This document shows, one piece after another, positions 1-43,947 of a DNA stretch of 64,000 bases. Origin of the DNA: Perca fluviatilis (taxonomy: Eukaryota > Chordata > Actinopteri > Perciformes > Percidae). Within the stretch, counting starts at the first letter, position 1, and every line of letters begins with the position of its first letter. The DNA lies in assembly GCF_010015445.1 (NCBI RefSeq), contig NC_053133.1, positions 20,012,922-20,076,921 of the forward strand, in the 5' to 3' direction. A program made the translations under genes and the position numbers. The notes under the pieces were generated by a model that did no database searches, was not told the origin of the DNA, and worked only from the letters and a program-made list of their open reading frames with translations.

Positions 1-667
1 TTTAACCGCCCAGGAGCTTGAAAATGTACAATGGAAATTCTTCTTTTGACCTGAACACAAAAACAACTGCTAATACAGTACAATATACCTGAAAGTACAA
101 ATATTGTTACTATTTTACTGGTATAGCGAATGATACACCATATAATTTGTTTTATTATGGAGTACATAACAAAACAATACAGAAAGGAGGAGTTAATGTG
201 CTTACTATATAAGTACCTGTCTAATGTATATGAAAGTATGTTTTGTGCTGCATGAGAGCATGTGTTTAGAGATGCTTATTTTCTGTATTTTGTGTTGTCT
301 TTGTAAAGCTGCGGAACGGACATAGTCCAAAACAAATTTCCCTTTGGGGACAATGAAGTATATCTTATCTTACAACTGTAATAAAAAAAACTATGAAAGC
401 AAACATTTAAGTACCTAAATAAAATCCATCCTTAAACAGCAGCAGTTTCATAAAACTTTCTAGGAGTAAACCAAGACTAGACTTAAATTACTTTAAGTCT
501 ATGAATTGTCTTACTGTATATAAATACATTTGCCTTTTGCCTTAGACTCTTTGACTAAATAAAATTGGAAAAAGGTAAACACCAAACACTCCTACAGCTC
601 TTAATGTTTATACCGTGTAACCTAAAAGCAAAACAACATGTGTGGTCGGACTGCAATGTAACCATAC
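1..667. other. topbp1 intron sequence at left edge
   Basis: AT-rich sequence with no exon I can recognise. It lies inside the topbp1 transcription unit, because the next family exon is not reached before position 1. Positions 300-378 (ending in repeated TATCTTATCTTA) resemble the 3' tail of a fish interspersed repeat, but the class is not clear. Confidence 0.6.
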
Positions 668-3600
668 TTGGCTCCAAGGTGCTTGGCCAGCTCCACCAAA
701 GACTCCCTCTCTGCTCCGGTGAACTGGCTGACAGAGAGAACGCAATCTTTGAGAGGGAAACGCCCGTCCATCACAGGAACAGGTGTGAACAAAGGGTTGG
801 AGGACAGCTGCAGAACAGACTCCTTTTCCACACACATGGCCTGAAAATGAACAAGTACAAAGCCTAGCTGTCAGGTATCAAACTTACATAGCATTGTCAT
901 AGCACATAAAACTGATAGAGAACAAAAGTGTATTTCAAATGAATTAAATGTAAATGTGTAGGGCTGCAACTGACAATTACTTTCAGACGTTAAAGAAAAA
1001 TGTCAAAAATGGCGATCAAGTTCCCAGAGCCCAAGGTGACGTCTTTAAAAAAGCCTTGTTTTGTGCAAATGCTAGTCCGAAAGCATGTTAAACTGAATAT
1101 ATTCAATGTAACAGGATATGAAACAGAGGCAAGCAGCAAATCCTCACATTTGAGAAGCTGGAACCAGAGAATGTTTAGCATTTTTGCCTGATAATTGACC
1201 TAAACAATTAATGGATTATCAAAATTGCTTTTAACTCAAGAATTTAGGGGGTGTTGCCTCAAAAATGACACACCCAAAGACACCCTTTATTAAAAGACGA
1301 TTAACAAAAAATAAATACAGTATTTGCCCCTTTGTTCAATCAGTTGACAAATCAACAGATAGCGCTGAAATCACCAAGAATGCCACACCCTCCTCCCTAC
1401 ACAGATACAATTAAAACAGTAGGACTGTGATCTTACCAGCCAGGTATCAGTGACCACTTCGTCGACTGTGGCCTCCACTGAACAGCCCAACAGTGGGACC
1501 ACTGCATAGTCTGCCACGACACGTGTACGGCCCATCAGCACCCTGCCTCCATTTTCTGTCACCAGCAGAGAGAGCTGGGCTTCTTCCTCAGTGCCAAAGC
1601 CCACAAGAAGGAAACACTTCCCAAAAAATAGGCCTGCCTCGGTGGCTTCCTGCAGGGTTGAGTCTGGCTCTGGTCCTCTGGAGTGGTTTGGTGCCCAAGG
1701 CTCAGCAGATGTACTGATGGACTTCCTGCTGTTGACCTCTGCTGGTTGGGCCATGTCCACTGGAGGATAAAAGGAAAATGAGATTAGCTGCAATATATTA
1801 AACTATATCTTGTAAAATATTTTAATGGGGTCAAATTAACCTAAGCACATTCTTCAACAATAGATTCTTACCTACTGTAGGGTCATCATCCATGTACTGA
1901 GAGAGCAGATCTTCCTCGGCTCTTGTTTGCCTAGGAGTGCTAGGACTGGCTGCGGGGGGACCGTCTGAATGCCGAGAGGCCGGAGTGTGACGGGCAGGCA
2001 CAAATACAGCAGCCGGAGTCGGGGGCAGACAGTCGGGGTGGAGGTAACCTGCTTCTGGGAGTTGACTGCCTTTGCTGAAACTGTCCAGCAGCCACTGCAC
2101 TGTTACTACATGGGGTCTGGAAAGTAACAGTAACAACAATGATTTATCATGCTGTAAACTTGCTAAATTGCAACAGTACTCCTTAAGCAGGGTTCTGTAT
2201 ATTATACTTTGTAATTCCATATGATGTTGTAAAACTAATTTAAGATAAGCTAAGGATATGTCCTGGACTTAGATTTAGACCAGACTTAAGCCAATATAAG
2301 TTATACTTATTAATTTTTTTTAAAAGATATTTTGTGTCATTTTTTGCCTTCATTTGAAAGTATAACAGTAAAGAGAGACAGGAAACACAGTAAGAGAAAG
2401 GGGTGATAAAATTAGGTTTCCAGCCTAACTGGAACTGGTAATGCCATGTATTCAACCACCAGGACACCCCTATCCATCTGAAATCTCATGTTTCTTAAAT
2501 TCCTCAAACTCTTAAGTAGGTGACATTTTTTTAGGCACTTTGTGAGATCACATATATAGTCTTTATCTACTCGCTTCATTATTTTTCATTACATTGGGTA
2601 AACTGGCAAATACAAGCTGGCTTTTTAATGGCAGCATTACTTCAAATGGGAAATTCTAGCTGTACTATTATTCATTCATACAATTTGGGTAAGCGTAACA
2701 TATTTTATGCATTTACTTTAGAGACCTTAGGCTTCAGTATTTTTTTTTATAGTTTTATGGGTTGAAGGGTAAAAACAGATGAGATCTTTCAAATGTACTA
2801 TAAGTGAGGATACAATAAATACCATGTAAAGTAATAATCTTTGCAGTTCAGACCTATGTGTTGCTTTGGACAGAAAACTCTTGAGGTCCTGGTCCAGCTC
2901 TCCCATGACCACATGTGTGAGTTCCTCACTGGGCTGGTTGAAGCGCAGACCTCCTGCAGAGTTCACAAGACGCCGCAGCTTCTCCAGTTTCTTCCCTGGC
3001 AGGCCACACAGATACAGCTGCACAACATTTAACAAGTGTGAAAAAAATGCCTCAACATTGTCTTTCACATTATGAAGAAATGAAAACAATTGTGGATAGG
3101 GAAATCTCCACTCTACATGAAAAGGAATATTCTTTTGTTTACCTTACAGCCATCCAGTATATCATCAGCTGGGCAGACGGTGAGATCCAGAGTATCTATG
3201 GGGTCTGGAGCTTCCAGGCGGCTGACGGTGGCGTTGGTGAGGGCTGTGTCATTAACTGTCATGCTAGCATTGACAGAGATGTGGCTCAAGCCCAACAGAG
3301 ATGGTCCCTCTGGAATTAAAAAATAAAAATAAAAACATGATTCCTCATTGCAATTTATTACAGACTAACACTGTGAAACACATTTAGATACTAAATGTTG
3401 TGTTTGATCCCTATCACACGATGAGGATGAAAAAGTAAAAATTTTAAATATAGTTAACAACAAACAAGCGCAATTATCAATCTGTGGCTCACCCTCCTTC
3501 CTGTTGGTGCCAGTGGGAGTGGAAGTGTGCGGTCGAGTGGTCTTTGATGCGTTACGCTCCACAGTGTACCTGGTCTCGTCTTGACAAAAGCCCTTTTCTA

Positions 3601-5581
3601 TGCTGTCAAACAGCCAGTGCAGAGACACGCAATACACATTCCACTTCCTTGCACACTCGTACTTCTGACCTGCAAAAAAATACAAATACTCATGATACTG
3701 CTAGCAATAAGGGTAGCACACCAAAAGACTATAGCTAAAATGACAAGAAACAAAATGTGGTTCCACTTACTGAATCTTGTTTTTGAATCGGAAAAAATGA
3801 TTGTGCTGGAATTGCTGGTGACTTACCTGTTGGCTCACTAACGATGAGGTGTGTACACTCATTCATTTTGAGCTGACCAGTGTAGTTGGCTCCATGCTGA
3901 TCACAGAGTCGCTGCACCTCTTTACGTTCTGTGCTGGAGAGGCCTGTCACACAAATAGTACAGCCACGCAGCACAGGGCACAAATAGTCCTCAATGGGTA
4001 GATCAGTATACCTGAAAAGACTGAAGGAGGCAAAACAAGGTGTTCATTATTATCTAAAGTGCCTTGTTTTTTGTCATAATCATTAGTATTGTCATACAAT
4101 TGTCAATGTCATTTAAATAAAGTATAACTTGATGAACTAATTGTGGTAATATTAACTGATTTAAATAAATAGTGCATAACAGAGAAAACATCACAAAAAT
4201 CCATATGTATCTTTTTACAGTAGATGTTGAAACAGAAATGTCAGTTTTAATGAAGAGTACACACCTGTCCTGAGATTTCTCCCAACATGCTTTGACCCAT
4301 GTGGGCAGCAGGATGGGTTTACTCAGGCTGGCAGCCACCAGGTATTTCTTGCTGCCCACCTCTCCTGCTATCAGGTGTGTGACAGATACATTTAAGTCAA
4401 GATAGACCCGTCCACCCATGAGTTGCACCAGATCCATCACCTCTGTCTGTAGAGAGACAGACATTCAGACACAAACACACTTCAGAAGAAACTGTGCTGT
4501 GCTTTCCCAACTCTTAACGACCTTTGGACAACATTCATTGTGCACTACTTTACACTTTTCGTATTTCTTTTGGATATGTATAATTAGGATGAGCTCCTTT
4601 CATATGAATTGGTCCTTTTCAGACCTTCACTATTAAGAGAAAACAAATTTATGCATCCACTGAAAAGTAGCTCTATGCTCTGTTCCCTAAATGAAGTTAT
4701 TTGTTAATACATAACCTAAATGGGCAGCTGAGACAGACACTTAATATATCCTCACATTGGCACCCTGCCTGAGACAGCACATTTCAAAAAGGACGTAAAG
4801 AGGAGATATCCCCTCCTTGATTTGTATCTACATAATATAATTCTAATTTTATCCGTAACGTTTATTTTATTTAAATTTGACCGATTATTGCTTCATGTCA
4901 TAAATACTTTCACTGATGTTTTGGGTATAAAAGCAGAAATTATCTGCAAAGTATCAGTCGCAGTGAACTAACCCGGGTTGCTTTATCCAGACTGGTGCAG
5001 GAAATAGTGATGTCAGCCATGGCCATGTTATAGACGGGCTTCTCTGCTTTGGGGACACAATGCTGCTGCTGCAGGCAGTACAACACCACCAGTGGACTCA
5101 CCACTCGGCAGCCAAGCTATTTGACAAATAACAAAGAGTGAGAAAGAGAAGAATTACTCTCCATGACAGCCAGGGTTTCACCCTATTAATTCCTATGAAA
5201 TTCAGGATCCAGGTTTCGATGTATCAAATATTGAGTTAGACCTTTTTGCAGTGCAGAAAGGCGGGGGTAGTGAAGCTGCTGAAGACAAACAGAGACTTGT
5301 CCTTCTGGTCCATCTGTAAAACTGCATCTTCATCGACGGTCTTCAAGTACTTGTCAGACTGCAGCTCCAAAATGGCCTGTGTAAACATGAGACAAACATG
5401 ATCATTCGCTGGAAACGAAGACACAGTAGAGCAGTGGCAAAACATGTAATCATCAATGAAATATTTAAAAATGGACTTTACCTCATAAGCCTTGACAGCA
5501 TACTCTTTGTTTTGTCCTTTAGCGTTACATTCCACAAACTTCACAATGAAGCCTTCTCTGTCTCCTTTGGACATGGTCAAC
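668..5581 (-). CDS. topbp1: topbp1, DNA topoisomerase II-binding protein 1 (5' half; runs off left edge)
   Basis: Nuclear BRCT-repeat scaffold that activates ATR and loads replication factors. Eleven coding exons can be placed by GT-AG sites and family similarity, in transcript order: 5482-5581 (start codon 5574-5572), 5242-5376, 4973-5116, 4265-4446, 3827-4011, 3493-3669, 3143-3309, 2854-3017, 1872-2116, 1437-1759, 668-840. Together they give about 660 residues of a protein of about 1500 in human. The N-terminal BRCT0-2 block covers the first six exons and contains [20 protein letters not shown] and [17 protein letters not shown]3 lies in 2854-3017 plus the start of 1872-2116 (WLLDSFSKG). 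BRCT4 and the start of BRCT5 are in 1437-1759 and 668-840 ([23 protein letters not shown]). The start fits MSKGDREGF, aligned with the family N-terminus, and lies 7 bases inside its exon, after a 5' UTR intron. The linker exon 1872-2116 is Pro/Ser/Thr-rich. No frame breaks were seen. The C-terminal BRCT repeats are outside the window. Confidence 0.95.
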
Positions 5582-5824
5582 CTGTAAGTGAATAAGGACC
5601 AGTGAAAAGACTTAACATTAGCGTTTGTTATAATGGCATTAGCTGGCCTTAGCAGTAACATTAGCCTCGAGTCGACAACAATTAACATTCACAGAGAATA
5701 TGCAATTACTTTGAAATATTAATCTGGCGATTGGTACGTCATTGATATATAATATTAGCCTACTAGCTACTCACTTTAAAATCGTCCTTTACGTTAATGT
5801 TAGCTAACTAAACTGATGGCTAAC

Positions 5825-6060
5825 CTCCTCTTGATGGACTGTCAGCAAAACAGAGAGACAGTTCCAACAAGCATATATAACGTTAAAAACGCTTCAAAAA
5901 CCATTAGTATTCATGTTATCAGAAACGAACGGTTACTAGTCTCCACAGCATTGAGGGAATTAATATACATTGTGTAAAAATGTACTGATAATAGCTTGGC
6001 GAAATTAAAATATCAGCTTTGTTGTTATTATTCGCGCCAACTGCGTAACTTCCGGTACTA
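5825..6060 (-). promoter_or_regulatory. topbp1: topbp1 promoter and non-coding exon 1 (approximate)
   Basis: A donor site read on the minus strand at 5819-5824 (GTTAGC) would end a non-coding first exon spliced to the acceptor just after 5581. Upstream, 6031-6040 reads TTCGCGCCAA, a close match to an E2F site. ACTTCCGGT at 6048-6056 matches an ETS-family core. No TATA box is visible. Human TOPBP1 is a known E2F-responsive S-phase gene, so the pairing makes sense. The transcription start is inferred, not seen. Confidence 0.5.
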
Positions 6061-8243
6061 CCCGCTAATTCGACCGTGTGGAGTCGGACTCTAGTGTTGA
6101 AAAGATCCGTAGCGACAAAATATTCAACGTCAACGATATTGTAAAAATGCACTTGAACTAAAATAATACAACTAAACATGAGTGTAAAAATATATGCAGA
6201 ATAATACGAGCCAAAAAAATATCAAAACAATTTAGTAAAGGCCAATTGGTTTAATTCATATTTAGGGCTTTACTATTCACTAACGTTATATTGCATCAAA
6301 ACCTACTATTCTGATCCCACACCACATGAACCTTAATAAAAGCCATGTCTAGACTAGTTTTTATTTTATTATTTTAAAATAACAATGCTTTTTTTCCTTC
6401 TAATCAACATCTTTAGCCTAAATGTGAAGTGAATTATCCTACATTCTTGAGGGAATACCAAAATCCTAATCTATATGACCTACATAATAATTATAACACT
6501 AACATTGTCCTTTATTTACAAAGCCCTTTACCAAATTATATTCACAAATGTAATGTCAATTCTATATTCAGTTGGTAGTCCATATCCATTCAGACTACTT
6601 ACAAAAAGGAGAACTTTGTAATTTAATAATAATGTTGCAATGATAAAATTCAGAGAATTATGTCTATTATGTATTGTCAGCCAACTTTCCTTAGCATAAT
6701 ATATACATACACAGTATAACAAAATATAAGTTTTAAGAGAACATGTCATGTAGTTGATACATTTCTAAACTAAAGCAATTGTTTAAAGGTCCCATGACAT
6801 GGTACTCTTTGGATGCTTTTATATAGACCTTAGTGGTCCCCTAACACTGTATCTGAAGTCTCTGTCCCCTGAAATTCAGCCTTGGTGCAGAATTACAGCC
6901 ACTAGAGACAGTCCCACAATGAGCTTTCCTTAGTATGTGCCATTTCTGTGTCTGTAGCTATTGAGGAGGAGAGAGAGGGGGGGGGGGGGGCAAGATGGAG
7001 AGTGGGTGTGTGGCCTTGTGAAAATTTCATGCCATGGGACCTTTAATCTCCAAAAGAAAACTTGTAATACAATATATGCAAGCTCCTACATGCAACCTAT
7101 ACCTATAATTTCTGTTCCTGATTCCCTCTTTCCAAACACGAGCGAACAACTAACTGCTCATTCTGTTGAAAGCTGTTACTTCAACAAACAGAATAATAAA
7201 TACAAAAGAAGAACATTGTGGATTCCCTTTTATTCTTAAAATTTTATGTACAAGTGCGACTGATTTTTTTTAAAATGTACATTCAATATAGAAAGTTTAT
7301 ATACGTAATATTACATTGAACATTTCACAAATTGCACTAGTCTTTCACATAGATTCATAATCAGAGTCAACATCATTCGTCATGTCTTAGCAGAAGCTCA
7401 TTTCCGGTGGTTATTATTCACTTATAAATAATCTAGTGCTTTTTGCATTTGGGGGGGGGTAATTACTTTAAAAGCCTTCAAAGAGAGAGCAGAATGAACT
7501 ATGAATTAAGATCAGAGGAATAAGAGGCTGAACATTTGGAGAGCGGATCTGTGTTAACTTTGAAAGACTGGATTGAACAGGACTTGACCAAACCAGACAA
7601 GAGGTCAGCATCACTCCCAGGGTTCAAGTGACATTTTCTTGTAGAGAAATAGGAAAGAGAAATCATAAATATATCCTCTAATTCCCTAATTTAACATTTT
7701 CTCCTTTGTCGTATGAGAATCCATTATATTATGTAAGATAGGTCCTGTGCACAAATGTGTCACAAACAAGGCCAAGAATCCTCTGTTCAGGATTTAGGGT
7801 AAGTGTAGCCAATCAGAATATGAGAAAGAGGAAATAAGGTAATAGAGAAGAGACAGTTAACCTTCAGTATAACACACCTCAGTCTTCCAATGTCATGAAA
7901 AAACAAAATCTAGAGTAAAAAATATATTCATACAAAATGTAACCTCTTCTGTGTGTCACTGGAAGAAACAAGAAAAGAAGCACAGAAACAAGACAAATGT
8001 GGTCATCCGTTAAAACAATTTCAAAGTGTTTATGAAGACTTGAGTGCCATTTGTAAGGGGAGAGGAGAGTGATAATGGAGAAGGTGTTGCAGAGATTTTG
8101 GTGACGGTCAAAGATGGCCCGCTCTCCTCCGTCTTTTCTCCCTCTCCATCCCCTCGTCTGGGAGCCGAACAGTCCCTCTCTGAGCTGCGGCCGTGAAGCT
8201 GCAGGGCAGTCTGGGTGCCAGAGCGTGACTGTGAGAGTGTCCA
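6061..8243. other. topbp1-dnajc13 spacer and presumed dnajc13 3' UTR
   Basis: No coding exon was recognised. The side next to 8243 should hold the dnajc13 3' UTR, which is transcribed on the minus strand. A possible poly(A) signal (AATAAA on minus) lies at 7229-7234, but its use is not established. A TTAA-flanked MITE occupies 6783-7046. The rest is AT-rich unique-looking sequence. Confidence 0.5.
6783..7046. mobile_element. TTAA-flanked MITE, short copy
   Basis: The element begins TTAAAGGTCCCATGACAT and ends CATGGGACCTTTAA, so its termini are inverted repeats bounded by TTAA. The interior (AGTGGTCCCCTAACACTGTA, CCTTGGTGCAGAATTACAG) matches the longer copy at 26674-27180. It has no coding capacity. 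TTAA boundaries suggest mobilisation by a piggyBac-like transposase, but the superfamily is an inference. A run of G lies at 6979-6990. Confidence 0.75.
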
Positions 8244-41045
<32,802 letters not shown>

Positions 41046-41075
41046 AAAAGTGAGCTACTGCGCACGCGTGAGGCC

Positions 41076-43600
41076 TGCCTGTCATGCGGCTGTCAGCTGA
41101 TTGGTTTGTCGGGACGCGGAATTATCGAGATGCCGACCCGAGATCTGTTCTTCTTCATTTCCTTCAGTGTTTGTATTGATACATACAGCCGAAACTGACC
41201 TCGGAACAGTTTTTTTGTGCGGGGCTGGTCCTAGGCTGGTGCTGGCTGTGTTATCTAGTATAATCTTTAGTTTCCATTTGTGCTCATTTGAAACAAAAAA
41301 TAAGCGACAGTTTAAAAAGTGCAACAAAGACTCAGATGACTGGTTCGATTTTGTCAGTCAGCTTGATAATCACTGTCCAAGTAATCTTGAATTGATCTGA
41401 TGAAATGGAAACTGAATTACACTATTTCTACATGTACTCCTCGCCTACACCTCTGCATATTTTGCTTTTTGATAGCTATAGAAGATTGTAAAAACACTTA
41501 AATGCCAATTCAGCCTGATATTTGTTGTTTTTTCTTTTTATTCTTCCAGGTAGCAGTAGCCTGCTGGGTAAAAAGGATACTCCTGGGGAAATAAATATTA
41601 TTGTGCCCTCTAGGGACACCAATGCATCAATACCACTGCTATTAGAATCAGTTTACACCAGTTTAGCTTATATGAAGATTGAGAAGACAAACTGGCCACA
41701 CAAACACACATACAGGCACATACACAAATTTATGCCATCAAAGTCAACACCATCCCCTTTGCAAAATGTATTTCCTGAGGTTCACCATACAGCAATACGT
41801 GTCAAATATAGATGTTTGTATTTTGTCCTATCCTTCCTACTACAACAGTTTACTTAAAATGCATCTGTCAACCGCTTGTCATTGTTTTATTGTTTATTAC
41901 ATATTAAATTGTGCTCTCATTCGATTGGTTTCTTTGCATATTTCTGCTATTGCAGTGACCTACATTCTTCTACAATCTAATATCTTTGACAGTTTGCAAA
42001 AATATAGTTCATAGACCAGCTGCAGATATGACATCAACATCAACACTCACTAATTTTGGTTCCACCACAAGAGCTATGTGAATAATGAAAATAACCACTA
42101 TGGTCTAACTGACCACGGTAAAAAAGCAGCACCAACAAATGGGACTTTAACAAAAACTGAGGAAAGTAATCTATGACTTGTAACCCTCCAGAATAAGGTT
42201 TTAACCTTGTGGTTAAAGTGGCCTAGTCCCTGTCTCAAATTGTAAGTGACTCACCGCGATTGAAGGTAAAGGGGAAACATCTTGGTCTGTGTGGCTGACT
42301 GATGTTGCACAGTGAATTTGAGCGGGCCGGGGAGCACCAAGTGGTCACATTTTGAGGCATCTGATTAGGTGAACAACCATGTGCTGCCTGTTAGTCTAAT
42401 TTAATTACAGCAAGAGAGAGAGAGACATGAGGAAGAAAAGTTTCACTAAACGGATAGTGATGTCCTTTTGGCTTCAGTGACATATTACAAGTAGACAGTG
42501 CAACAGAATCTCTTAAGTTTTTATTTGGATCACATGGAGTCAAATTAGTTTAGCTGATGGAGAAGCAGCCATGATGAGTCCCATCAGTTAATCAATAGAA
42601 ACATGCATTAACAGAATACTAATAGCTGGGTAATTGTGTTGTAAATATGCAAATATAAACACTGCCATATGCCTAAACTACTTTACCAAACTGCATTATC
42701 TGCAATCAGGAATTTAGAGAGATATGGATGTGGAAAATGTTTGAAGATACAAAAGAAAAACAGTATACTTCAAAACAGACTGGCAGTGGTTTAATGTGAC
42801 TGAGAGATGCAGTCAAAATTGGGCCAGTCAGTGTCAAATGTAATCTTGTTTTGACCAGTAGCTTGAGATGTTGAGATCCCAATCTGAAGATTTATTATGA
42901 AACTATTAATTCACACTAGGGCATGTGATATACACTTAAGTGTCACAGAAAAAGGCATACGTGGGAGTGTAGATTATCTCAGTGTGAACTGCTGATGAGG
43001 AGCAAAGGCCTAAATCTTCTCAGGACCTCTCACAATTCTAGCTCAATACTGCCATCTACTGCTTAATACTTTACATTGACAAACAGGCCCAGTTTGTTGA
43101 CATAATATTCATCTTGTACATTTAAGTTAAATTATCTTAACCTTCTTGTACCAATAACCTGTAAGATCCTTGATATAGCCCATAGCAATGAATGACCAAA
43201 TAGTCGGACCTGGTGGTCATCATGTTTTGATAAAAAATATAAATGCACCTTTTTAAGAATTACCCCTTTCAGAGTGACGAACTGTTGATATTTTTGGACA
43301 AACATTTTCGTCAGAAAACATGTTGGCGGACATTTACGGAACCTATGGATTTGATATTGCTAAATGCAAAGTTGCCATCCATGTACTATATATGGCAGGA
43401 TATTCAATTTAATAAATATTTACTTAAATAAATTCAAGTAAATAAAGAAAAAATAAATAAATATTTGCATTGTAAACTATTTATTAACGTATTTAATTAC
43501 AATAAAGTGTCTATATGTATGTATATGCAATTTGGCGATTACGACAATGTAGTTGCATTAAGATATCTTATATTTTAGTAGTCCTAAACCATATCACTTT
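41076..43600. other. spacer between dnajc13 and lztfl1 promoters
   Basis: Divergent genes about 2.8 kb apart. No exon was recognised. An open frame at 41101-41400 next to the dnajc13 promoter has no recognisable domain. Confidence 0.6.
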
Positions 43601-43640
43601 TGGTTACACGTTGTACGTAGCGCAGCTGAACGCACCTCTA

Positions 43641-43682
43641 GTAACCAAGGCAATGACGCTATTCTCCGTTACCAAGGCATTC
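43641..43682 (+). promoter_or_regulatory. lztfl1: tandem X-box-like (RFX) sites upstream of lztfl1
   Basis: GTAACCAAGGCAATG at 43641-43655 and GTTACCAAGGCATTC at 43668-43682. Both resemble the RFX X-box (GTNRCC, short spacer, RGYAAC); the first is the closer match. They start 27 bases apart, about 270-300 bases before the start codon. Lztfl1 is a cilium-linked BBSome regulator, and RFX factors drive many ciliary genes. Confidence 0.6.
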
Positions 43683-43947
43683 TGAAGGCAAACACTAGCT
43701 GGATAGCTAAGCTAGCCAATCTGCCAGATAATCTTATAGCTATGATATAACCCCCGTTAACCCCTTCACCGAGTTGAAATATATGTCTAATATAGTTTAC
43801 TAGAACACTCGAATCCAGCATATTACCATTAGCTTCTAGTCAGTTCGCTACGTGGCTTAAAATTAGAGGCCACCCATTTTTCTTTTGGATCATATCAGTC
43901 TACAAGCTAGCTAACTTAGTAACGTTAACGTTAGCTGCACAGCCACC

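Noticed and set aside
41101..41400. 99-codon frame beside the dnajc13 promoter
   Set aside because: No recognisable domain, no conserved pattern, and it lies in promoter-proximal sequence on the opposite strand.
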